Source of the DNA: Pyxicephalus adspersus
Taxonomy: Eukaryota; Chordata; Amphibia; Anura; Pyxicephalidae
Direction: 5' to 3'
DNA length: 64,000 nucleotides
Assembly: GCF_032062135.1 (NCBI RefSeq)
Contig: NC_092859.1
Location: 110,977,676 to 111,041,675 of the forward strand
The translations under genes and the position numbers were made by a program. Shown here one piece after another: positions 34,201 to 43,588 of the stretch; positions within the stretch are counted from its first letter, which is position 1; the number at the start of each line of letters is the position of its first letter. Below the pieces are notes generated by a model that had not been told where the DNA came from, searched no databases, and worked only from the letters and a program-made list of their open reading frames with translations.

Positions 34201-37043
34201 ATAAACATTTTTTTCAATACTTCCATTTTTAACATACTTTGATTTTTCTGTATTTTCAACATTTTTTGAGTTGGTGACAGGGTCTGTATAGCACATGATT
34301 ATTTTGTAAAATTTAAGAGATGGTTTAATACTGAGTGTAGGTTATTTTTTTTATTGTAAGATATAAAGTTATGTTATTGCAAGTGTTTTTCTCTATGTGT
34401 AGCAAGCACATTATGTTGCTGACTGTCATTAACACATTTCCATGAATAATAAAATGTTCCAGATTGCAGCTCTAGTTGCCAGTATCATTCGCCTGGGTCC
34501 TCATTGTTGCTGTCCCTGTTTGTGTATTTTTGTCAGTGGACTAGTGTATTTTTTACTTCAAACTCACCAGAGTTGGTACAGCAATATATAAAATATTACC
34601 AGTATGCTGGCAGACTTCCCCTGGCTATTAGTAGATTTACTGGTGCAGGGTGTTAACATTTTCTTTTGTATTATCCCCACTGATGACTGATCTTGTTAGC
34701 AGGATACTAAGGTAGCCAGTGATCTGGAACAGGACAAAACAGCATCATTGGGAGATCTACAGTGATGAATTCAGCTTCAGCTATATGCAGTACATTTTTG
34801 GATATAATCTTTACCAATTAGCAAAGAATATATCAAAATAGATTTAGTATGGCGCCTTTCAGTTTTGTGGTAAAAAGCCTATTATGTGCTAGGATAGAAT
34901 TTGATATGGTGAGTACTGCCTAGTTTGTTGACTTGGATGTGTGCTACTGTGGCAATGTTCAGTGTTTAAAGCTTGTTGGGTATGGCGTTCTTCTCTTTGC
35001 AACCATCATAATAGGAATAGGGCACGAGTATGGAGTTTACTGCTGTATTTGTATGTTATGGGTGTCTGCTCCATTTACTATTGTGTATTGCTCTTTGTTT
35101 TCATGTCTGGGTGGGGTATGGTTAACCTTGTGTCATATCCTAAACATAATGAACAAAGCTCTGTCCAAAGCCATGTGTGTAATGTGCTTGAAATGGTGTG
35201 TGCTACTGTGTTTCACTATCATGTTATAGAATGGTATCCTGTGCAACATTCTGTGTGCTTCAATTCCTTCATTGTCTCTAGATTCCAGAAACCTCAAATG
35301 ATATAGGGGATGTATATTTTAAACGTTTAGAAAGGGTCACTAGTGATGTCCTCTGGTTTTAAAATGCCTTGTCATTTTACATAACTGTCCAGCTAAAGCT
35401 AAATTCTCAATTTTCAGCACTCTAAGCGTGTAAATGTGTGATAATTGGAGCCTGACAATTAAAATTCAACAATGTTGCATAAAAACTAGCAGACATAATT
35501 TTACCATTTATGCTGTTATTAGTTTTACAGCACTGTTTTACTTAATGAATTTCTAAATGGGCTGATATGAATATTTAACTCATTTATAAATTGATTTGTT
35601 GAACACAATGCAGTAGAATTATCTATGCCCCAGGAATATCAATATGGGCATATGCTTTATAAAAATAGCTGTATGGCCATTTTTGTGGACATTACCCTTC
35701 TGGCAAATTTGAATTTAAATGTTATGTCTTGTTTTGCACATAACCTAATTTTATGTCCAGACAATCTTTAATATTAACATAAATGCTGGCTTTCTAAGAC
35801 GTCCCGTTCCTTAAAGCAGGCCGGTATCCCAGAGAGCAGCAGGTACAATGGAAAGTAAAGGTATTGACAATGTAGTTTTAAAATTTTATAAGTTTTTTTT
35901 AAACAAAACAATACATTTATGAAATGGTTGGTTACTAGCAGTACAAAGGACTAAAACAGTAAAAATCTAGAACACAAGAAAAGAGCTATTAAGGAGTGTA
36001 GCTAGAGATTTTAAAGTTCTGTAACATAAATTTTAAAACCTCCCACTTTCTCAGGAAGGTTTTCATTAAATATAATAAAGTGTACTCAAACCCAAGAGCA
36101 AACAAAAGCCATAGGTAAGCTCACCTCACGATTGCAATTTCACATATACCTTTCTTTTCCATATCTTCTGCAGCTGTTTTTTAAAACATGACCATTGTTA
36201 CTCTGGACTGAATGAGCCAGCCAACAGACTGTGTTTAATTTTGAATAAAACATTGCCAAACAAATACTTCCAGTCCATGGATAGAAAGTGGTAAGATCAG
36301 AGGAAAAGGACATCACAGTGTCAAAGTAATGGTATACAGGTAATCATGCTTCAGGGTCTGCTAATAATTTCTCCGCAACTGTGTGTGTTGGGAGGCCAAA
36401 AAATGATATAATTATACAGTATATTTAAGTGCGTTACTTAAATAACTAGTGATAGGTGTGGGCTAAATGATGTTTACATAAAAACAAACCATCTCAGAAG
36501 AGGCAACATGTTGTGCAGCTTTGTTCAGCAAGGTGAGATAACACTGTACAGTAATAGGTCAATGGTATTTAGGTATGTAGATCACTGCAGAGATGAAAAT
36601 GTTTTCACTTTCACATAAATATTTCTAAGTCAAGGACAAGCAGCAGGAGAAGAGCTGGTAACATAGCCACTGCAGTACTAGGAACCAGAGTTATGGATTT
36701 AAGTTGTCAGGGAAGAGCAAAGGTGCAATTAAACGATTTTAATTTTCCATTTAACTACTCTTTTCTCAGCAGCTCACATGCTATTTGTGCATATCAGATT
36801 TTAGGGTCTTCTGGTTCATTCAGATACACACATTACGGAAATATGTGCAAAACTGTGTGTGTTCTTACAACCACACGGTAATTCTCAAACAGTGCAAGAT
36901 GTAATGTGGTGCAACCTTATGTATGCCCACATAACCTCTCCCTCATCACCTTTGTCACTGCACATCTTTATCCAACACCTCTGTTATGGCATTCCCCTTT
37001 TACATGGCACTTCTATCCACGCACCCCCTCTACCTCAGTCACT
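31216..37043. other. Repeat-poor intergenic stretch without a recognised gene
   Basis: Nearly 6 kb of AT-rich, mostly single-copy-looking sequence. Open frames near 33820-34152 and 34933-35306 are Cys/Trp- or hydrophobic-rich and overlap in two frames, without a recognisable family. The low repeat content compared with the rest of the window is itself notable. Confidence 0.5.
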
Positions 37044-37355
37044 GCCCCTGATTCATCAATAAAATCCGCGCTCGCTGGAAGCGCGAAAGTACGCACGGCC
37101 AGCGATCGCGGTTTACCGCGGTCCGGACTCGAGTGTGCTCGTACACTCGCCTCCTCACTGCCAGCCGGATTCCTGCCTTCATAATAATGAGCAATAGGGG
37201 GGCGCGAATCTTTCCAATTAAAGCGATTAGATTTCAGCTGCGCGATTAAGGAGGATCTGTTAAGTCAGTTGCTGAATAGCGCGACGGCGTTCGATTTCGG
37301 ATCGCGAATACGAATGCGCGAGCGATAATCCGATTCTGCTTGATGAATCAGGGGC
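37044..37355. mobile_element. CpG-rich foldback MITE (GCCCCTGATTCATCAA ends)
   Basis: GCCCCTGATTCATCAA at the left is the near-perfect inverse of TTGATGAATCAGGGGC at the right. The 312-bp interior is very CpG-rich (GCGATCGCGG, CGCGAATACGAATGCGCG) in an otherwise CpG-poor region, which suggests a recent insertion or protection from methylation decay. No ORF of its own. Confidence 0.8.
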
Positions 37356-38885
37356 AATGCCTCATCTTCACCCAACTCCTATGTCACAGCCCTCCCTTTA
37401 CTCATGATATACTCCTTAATCCTACACTTGTCAGTGCCCTATCCTTCATTTATGTTCATCTTCTCACCTGATGCATTGTTGTTCCTGCTGGAAGATAGAC
37501 CTGGATGCTGCTGAATATTATGTTTTAGTTGTCAGAAAATGACAAGGTGTATTACTTACAGTTATATCAGGACCTAGTTAGCAGCTGTTATAAAACACTG
37601 TTTTTTCTTTGTGGACCAGGGGTATACGATTACAATTTGGAGCAATCTTTCTCTGCCCTTTTAGTCCCAAAGTTATTTTTTACCCACTTTAACTGACCTG
37701 TTTTCCAGGTGGTGCCTTTGGCATGGTTGCTGTAACATCATAAATCCAATGAGTGAGTGATGTTTTGTAATGTTCTGAGGCCTTTTTGAGTTATATTAAC
37801 TTTGTATTATCTCTAGGGGATCATTGTAAGGGTAAATTCTTAAACACGATCTCCAATCTGTTTGTTCACAGTCACATCTCTTGTACACCAACCCATTCCA
37901 GCTTCCAGATCATCTCTGTTATCCAGTGCAACAACTGTTGCTTGTTATACTTTACTTCCAGCTCTTTATCTTTTTGCCTAAAAGCTTTCTTTCTGTTACC
38001 ACTTTTTTAACTGTTTCAAAACTCTTGTAACTAGTTACCTGATATTTCTTTCTACAACTCTGTTACCCACATATACCTCTCAAATGTCCTATCCTACCAC
38101 TGCACATATTTTCCAATGCTGTCTCAATTCTCTCACCAACAACTCTCTGTTGCATTTAAGGTCAATGCCTGCTGGAAGATCTTCAGCATCAGTCTTTTCG
38201 GTAAGGTGGATATCTGGTCCACACAAAATGAAAAAAAATCAATGCTTACTTTAAAAATGTGTTTCCTAGCTTAGATCAGGAATGGGGTGCAGGACAGGGG
38301 AGTGAGGTAGTAATGTGTAATGTTTATGTTACAGTAGAGTGAAAGTGTTCCGAGAGGTACCAGAGAGGTTTAAAGTGGTCTGGTCTATATACTGAATAGT
38401 TTTTGTACTTATCTGATTCTTCAAATTGTCAGTAGAACCATAAAACTTTTCTTAGTTCCACTTCGTTCTCAGTACCGTGGAAGGTATTGGTTGTGTCCTC
38501 CATTAACATAATTTCAATTACTTTCGTACCCAAAGGCCGATGGTAGGTGGGTTTGGGTTTAGCTACAGCGAGAGCACACAGATTCTGGTGGCTGTAACTA
38601 AATGTTTTATTGCAATACCATTTCAAGGGTCTTTCATTGTGATGGAGATGGAAGAAAGCCAGATCCCCAGGTACATGGCAATCTGTAAATGTTTTTGTAA
38701 ATGTGATCTCCGGGACCTGGACCATATATAAGAATAACTTTCTTTTAATCTTACCCACTTAACACCTGGGAAGGAAGTATGTTTCTTCTTTCAAGCCCTG
38801 GTGATAATTATTTGATTTACAGAAACTGAATGTCAGTGGTTCACTTTGGTAGAGATAGATGGTAAAAATAACCTGTGCATCTTAT
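37356..38885. other. Intergenic sequence without recognised features
   Basis: Mixed AT-rich sequence; short chance ORFs only. Confidence 0.5.
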
Positions 38886-38889
38886 TTAA

Positions 38890-39233
38890 CCTCCCAGGCG
38901 GTATGAATATTTTAGTATTTTTAAATGTCAAATCGGTATATTTAATATTTAGAAACACTTATTTAAAATTTTCCATGGGTCTCACCCACCAACACACGCT
39001 CCCCACTTGTATTCACGTTGCATGCCCGCCCAGCATCTGCATCCTATGGTCTCGCATCCTTAACGTTCACATGCCCGGGAAGCGAGGCCAGGGGACAAAG
39101 ATTCCGGGTATTGCTAAGCGGACACAGTCGTCAGAGGAAGCCGTGGGCTCATGGGGACTCAGGGTGGCTCAGGGTTACCACTATTTGTAATGAAATTTAA
39201 CCCCGAGCCACACTTAGATTACCGCCAGGGGAG
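38890..39233 (+). mobile_element. TTAA-type MITE, copy 5 (both ends intact)
   Basis: TTAA at both borders (38886-38889 and 39234-39237). Ends CCTCCCAGGCGGT and reverse CTCCCCTGGCGGT. The subterminal stem is GGTGGCTCAGGGTTACCACT ... TTAACCCCGAGCCACAC (39159-39213). The insert is 344 bp, non-coding. Confidence 0.87.
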
Positions 39234-39341
39234 TTAACTCTGGTTCCCCATAATTGAAATATGTGAGTTGGGATTGGAAGCTGGAAGTAAAATGCTACAT
39301 CCACAGAAAAAGCGAGAGGCTCCTAATTTACTGCTTTAAAA

Positions 39342-40217
39342 CTGGGTCTACACAGACTGTTTTCCTAGCGTTTAACCTGAGGCTTTAACCTCCCTAGCAG
39401 TTAATTTCTGTCTGGTTTTATATGTCTAAAAGCAGTACATTGTTTTTCATGAAAATTTATTTTACAGTATATTATAATAGTATGAGTATAATAAAGTTTG
39501 AAACACAAAATCATTTAAAATATGATATTAAATAAAATTATTTAAAAAATTTAATTTTATAAATTTTTTTTTAAAAGTTAAATAAATAAATATACTGATA
39601 CTATTTTATTATACTGCAAAATAAATGTTCATGAAAACAATGTACTGCTTTTATAAAAATCCAATTTATTGCATTCAATACAGTTATTTTGTATAGAATG
39701 CAATACAAATGGATTTTGAATTTCCCGCCCCACCCCGCCAGCAACGTACATATGCACCAACTTCACCGGGAACTCCCCGGTGACTCATTGAGTGCAGAAG
39801 GCGCCGGAGGAAGAAGAAAGAGGACAGGGATCGAGGCGACGGACAACGCGGCACGCCGGCGGATCAGGTAAGGCTGTATTTACTAACCTTCCCATAGGTT
39901 TACCACCCTCGAGGGTTACGGCTTTCAGCAACTTTTTTCTACCCCGAGTCAGACTCGAGGTTACCGCTGAGGAGGTTAAAAGCCCATGTTTGCAATTTCA
40001 GGTGTTTTAAAGCTTGCCTGGAAAATGTCTATGCTGCAATTATTTTTTTTTGCACTTTTTTGAACACGTTGCAAGGAGTGGTATCTATAGCGCTCATAAC
40101 TGGAAGGAAACGCTCAAGGTAATGTCCTGGTGTAGATTAGACCATTTGGAATGTATGTGAATTTCAAACCTCAAAGCCTCAGGTTAAACGCTGGGGAAAC
40201 AGTCGGCGTACACCCAG
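39342..40217. mobile_element. Foldback MITE with about 43-bp inverted ends, carrying a nested TTAA element
   Basis: The left end (CTGGGTCTACACAGACTG ... GCGTTTAACCTGAGGCTTT) is the imperfect inverse of the right end (AAAGCCTCAGGTTAAACGC ... CAGTCGGCGTACACCCAG). The TTAA-type MITE at 39389-39975 sits directly inside its left end. Without it the host element would be about 285 bp. Target duplication for the outer element is unclear. Confidence 0.75.
39389..39975 (+). mobile_element. TTAA-type MITE, copy 6 (nested, both ends intact)
   Basis: TTAA at both borders (39385-39388, 39976-39979). Ends CCTCCCTAGCAGT and reverse CCTCCTCAGCGGT. It has the GC-rich core and the subterminal stem near 39911-39963 (CTCGAGGGTTACGGCTTT ... 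CCCCGAGTCAGACTCGAG). Removing it with one TTAA restores the host MITE as GGCTTTAAAAGCC. This supports TTAA-specific transposition. Confidence 0.88.
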
Positions 40218-40655
40218 CCTAATAGTATACCTGGTGATGTTGCCCTGAAGGTCCCTACTCAGGAACTTCCTGTTATAAGGTGACAACGGTCTGCAAGCTG
40301 CTCCTACTTTATCACAGGCACCCACTTGGAGACTACAAGCAATGCACTCCATGGTTTCCTCCACCAGTCCCCATGTCAATAGAGATCACAGCAGTTTTTT
40401 AGGATCTAGTAAATGGAACCACAGAGCCCAGCAATGCCTAGCCATTTAACCCAGCTGGAAGTGTTGCAGATGCTGAAGATTTTTTCATGAAGCTTGGATC
40501 TTCCATGCTGCGCAGTTCTGTTGTATGGGCAGGGCATTGGTAAAGCTGCAATTTATTCTTTTTTTTTACCTTTTCCTGTCTTTTCAATCATCATGTCAAA
40601 TCATTATCATTGTTTCCAATACAACCTTTATGATTTTATTATTTTAGACACAATG

Positions 40656-40868
40656 GCCCTGATTTATTAAAGCTCTCCAAAGCTGGTGAAGATACACTTT
40701 CATCAGTGAAGCTGGGTGATCCAGCAAACCTGGAATGGATCTGGTACAGGATTCGAAACATTTGATCGCAAGTAACTTTGAAGAAATCCATTCCAGGTTT
40801 GCTGGATCACCCAGCTTCTCTGATGAACGTGTATATTCTCCAAGCTTGGAGTGCTTTAATAAATCAGC
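40656..40868. mobile_element. GATTTATTAAAGCTCTCCAA foldback MITE, copy 2
   Basis: The inner arms, from AGCTGGGTGATCCAGCAAAC to its exact inverse, pair over about 31 bp, and the outer arms GATTTATTAAAGC / GCTTTAATAAATC pair with one change. CACAATG is duplicated on both sides (40649-40655, 40869-40875). It lies about 500 bp before the CHCHD3 start codon. Confidence 0.87.
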
Positions 40869-41089
40869 CACAATGAAACAATTCCTTTACCATGTCATTA
40901 TTGCAGCTTCTTCCATATCAGCCTCTGTAATTTTACACCTGGTATGTTGTCCTGTTGGCCCTTTCAAGAGGCGACAAATGTCCAGGTACGGTCACATGAC
41001 CCCGGGAGACCTGTTGTGGACATTGTACTGCATAATATCAGAAAGCCGCCATTTAATTTTACGTGGTAAGTCTCGCTTTGAATATTATG

Positions 41090-41374
41090 TTATTAATACA
41101 TTCTGCCATGCAGAGCGCGCCCGCCACCCCAACACCGCACAGACAGCTGCTGTCACAGCCTGACACACTACAGAAACTTTCCGCCTCGGTGTTGTTCTGG
41201 TAACCACTAACCAATCACCATGGAGTATCATCCTTTCCAGGCGGGGCAATACTGGCCTCTACCAATCAGCGTGCTCGTAGTTGGTGAGCTGCTGCCGGCG
41301 ACTGTGTGCGGCCTGTGTACAGGGTGACCCGGCTGCTGTCCTTAGGATAGTGGCGTACAGGCCGGCTGTGTGAC
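41090..41374 (+). promoter_or_regulatory. CHCHD3: CHCHD3 promoter / CpG-rich 5' region
   Basis: The 285 bases before the start codon are the most CpG-dense non-repeat sequence here (for example 41116-41125, 41181-41190, 41293-41312). They hold two CCAAT boxes on the + strand (41211-41215 and 41262-41266) and a GC box GGCGGGGC (41240-41247). No TATA box is placed suitably. This fits a housekeeping promoter bound by NF-Y and Sp1-type factors (inference from motifs). In mammals the gene upstream of CHCHD3 is EXOC4 in divergent orientation; no EXOC4 exon was recognised in the 41 kb upstream, so there is no evidence for a shared bidirectional promoter. The transcription start is not fixed by the sequence. 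Confidence 0.7.
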
Positions 41375-41455
41375 ATGGGCGGCAGCGGGAGCACCAGGCG
41401 GGTCTCTTTCGAGGCTGATGAGAATGATAACATCACTGTGGTGAAGGGGATCCGG
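41375..41455 (+). CDS. CHCHD3: CHCHD3 exon 1 (coding part), residues 1-27
   Basis: It encodes the N terminus of MIC19, beginning MGGSGSTRRVSFEADEN and ending in VVKGIR. Gly2 after the initiator Met, followed by a small residue near position 6, is the N-myristoylation signal known for this family, which helps bring the protein to mitochondria. The sequence differs from the mammalian protein at only a few positions here. The exon ends in a complete codon (phase 0), and the donor GTGAGT begins at 41456. The start is fixed by the myristoylation motif and by lack of another suitable upstream ATG in frame. Reading through the donor gives an unrelated tail (VSDAEEG...), so the open frame continuing to 41611 is intronic. 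The exon sits inside a CpG-rich promoter region. Confidence 0.95.
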
Positions 41456-43464
41456 GTGAGTGATGCTGAGGAGGGCATGCAGTGCTCACACATGGGTCAT
41501 GAGGCCTTGCTGTACCCTGTCAGGTTATTTCCCTGTTCCCAGTGCCATGCATGTTATGTCAGTGCTACCAATTATCACATGACAGCTCCATACCTAGTAT
41601 CAATGCCATAACACTGCAGGGTATTATTTAATAATGCACAGGTAAATATTATATGTACAGGTAAATGCTGTGTGTCTGGTATTACATACAGTTCCTGCCT
41701 TTCAATCCCATGTAAATATTAGGAATATATTTGCTGCTTCCTATATGTGACCTTTCCCAAGGTTAGAGTAACATGGCCTGACTATTCATTCCTTGTGGAG
41801 GTGAATGGGTTAATCAGTAATCAGACTGACGTTTCTGCAGCCTGATGATTAGTTCTGGAAGTTTGGTGTTTGTGTTCTAACACTTAGTTTATAGCACATG
41901 TAAATTATGATATGTGTAGCTGAAACACCTAAAACAATTGCAATGTGTTTGAAAAAAAAAAGGTAAACTTATTTTTTTTCTTTCACTGATCTCCTGCAGT
42001 CTCTTAGCAGGCACTTTGTGTCCACATTCACTCCAGCAATGGGGGAATGTTATTTTCTGGTGATTATTCTAAAAGCCCTCATGGCAGGGGGACAACACAT
42101 CCAGGAGACAGCAGGGACTGAGCACTGCAAGTCTACCGCATGAAGTGTGCAAACAGAAAAACTATAATAATACTAAAATCCAGCAATAACCCCCCTGGTA
42201 GTGCTACTCCCCAAAACACAATGCCCCCCCCCAATATCCCTGTCACTATATAAAGAAGCATTATTGATTCTTAGCGAGAAGTGACCGCTTTTATTTCCTG
42301 ATTGTATCTCTTGGTAGCGTGTCCTTGTACATTTTACCACAATGTCTGTTTCTTAATATGCTCAGTGATGGGAACAATAGAGGTGAATTTTTTGTTTTGG
42401 ACTATTACAACAATTTATTGCTGGTTTACCTTGCTTGTATGTTTTCCTTTCTTCTTCCTTAATATATTTTTAAAGAAAACCCTTCTACATTCATTCCATT
42501 ACCCTTGGGATGAGTGATACCATCGCTGGGTCCCTGTGCTTCTCTATGACATACAGGCAGATCATGGCTAGTTGGAGGAGTGCTTTACATAGCTTCCAAA
42601 AACATTGCAGCACCCTGCATCATTATAGAAGGAGAAAGGAAGCTCATAATTATCTCTAAAGTGGAAGTAAACCCAAAACTAACCCAAAACAATAAAATCA
42701 CACTTGCCTTCAATCCGGCAGATCAGTCTGTCCCGTCGGGAGGTTCCTTCTATCGGGTCCTGCGTCGCCCTGGTATCCGTCTTTGGCCGGCACAAAGGGA
42801 GTGCCAGGCGCTGCCATCTTTTCCTCTCTTCTTCCAATGTCACTCAATTTCGCACTATGCAGGTGCAAGATCAGGTGACGTAGATTGGGAAATAACTTGC
42901 CGATCTCACTACGCATGCATGAGATCTGCAGTTTTTTTCCCTAATAATGAAACAACTTGGGTACGCTTTATTAGGTGTTCTCGGATTGTATTTGCATGCA
43001 GAGGTATTTATAAAATGCTCAAATGTGATGCTGATCCTCTATGACAAAATAACTGAAATCCAAGTAATGATCATCTGTCACACTGAATGTCTTACAGACC
43101 ACAAAAAACAGTGCCAAGTCAGAAATCTTCCTAAATATACCTAACAATGATATTTGCTGCCTCCAGTCACATGTTTATGCTGTAGTCACATGTTTTATGC
43201 AGAAGGGTTATGCCTTCTGCTCTGTAGGCTCTTCTGCCCTTAATACCTTTGGAGACTGGTTGTTGGTTTTTGTGTTGGGCGACTAAAACCAGTCATTACG
43301 ATCATTACAAGGATGATGGTTTTTTTTTTATTTTTTTATTTATTTATTTATTTTTTATTAGCAACCAAGGATGATGGTTTGACTGCATATATCTTACTTT
43401 ATTCATAAACAAATACACGATTTGGTGTTGTAATAATCCTTTTTACTTTTTTTTCTTTCTATAG
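41456..43464 (+). other. CHCHD3: CHCHD3 intron 1
   Basis: Introns of this gene contain no other gene that I can support. This one holds ordinary AT-rich sequence, one 'AAAGTGGAAGTAAACCC' dispersed repeat (42657-42960) and a TTTA/T-rich tract (43320-43362). A short C/A-rich patch lies at 42190-42235. Nothing else stands out. Confidence 0.85.
42657..42960 (+). mobile_element. 'AAAGTGGAACTAAACCC' dispersed repeat, copy 3
   Basis: Shares CGTCGCCCTGGTATCCGTCT, GCCATCTTTTCCTCT and GGTGACGTAGAT...GCCGATCTCACTACGCATGC with the copy at 30853-31215. It lies in CHCHD3 intron 1. Confidence 0.7.
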
Positions 43465-43588
43465 TTGTCTGATAATGTTATTAACCGTATGAGAGAACCA
43501 GCATCGCCTGTTACTAGGCCACAACCCCCACTGCCACCTTTGCAGACAAAGTTCCCAGCTGAGCAGCCAGTCTCTGCTGGTTATGCAG
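43465..43588 (+). CDS. CHCHD3: CHCHD3 exon 2, residues 28-68
   Basis: The exon follows a strong polypyrimidine tract and ATAG acceptor and begins LSDNVINRMREP, which continues exon 1 (KGIR) exactly as in MIC19 of other vertebrates. The second half is a proline- and glutamine-rich linker (TRPQPPLPPLQTKF) ending SAGYA plus one base (phase 1), with donor GTAAAA from 43589. The amphipathic start belongs to the DUF737/MIC19-MIC25 domain. The proline-rich half is not like the short Ser/Gly-rich linker of mammals and is the most diverged part of the three exons. No stop or frameshift is present. Confidence 0.93.

Noticed and set aside
34933..35306. Two overlapping hydrophobic or Trp/Cys-rich frames
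   Set aside because: Both frames are open over the same bases, neither resembles a family, and there is no promoter or splice context.
41266..41493. Minus-strand frame over the CHCHD3 promoter and exon 1
   Set aside because: Antisense shadow of a GC-rich promoter and exon; no resemblance to EXOC4, the expected divergent neighbour.
41456..41611. Extension of CHCHD3 exon 1 through the donor site
   Set aside because: The continued frame (VSDAEEG...) has no similarity to MIC19, while splicing at 41455/41456 to 43465 gives the expected protein.
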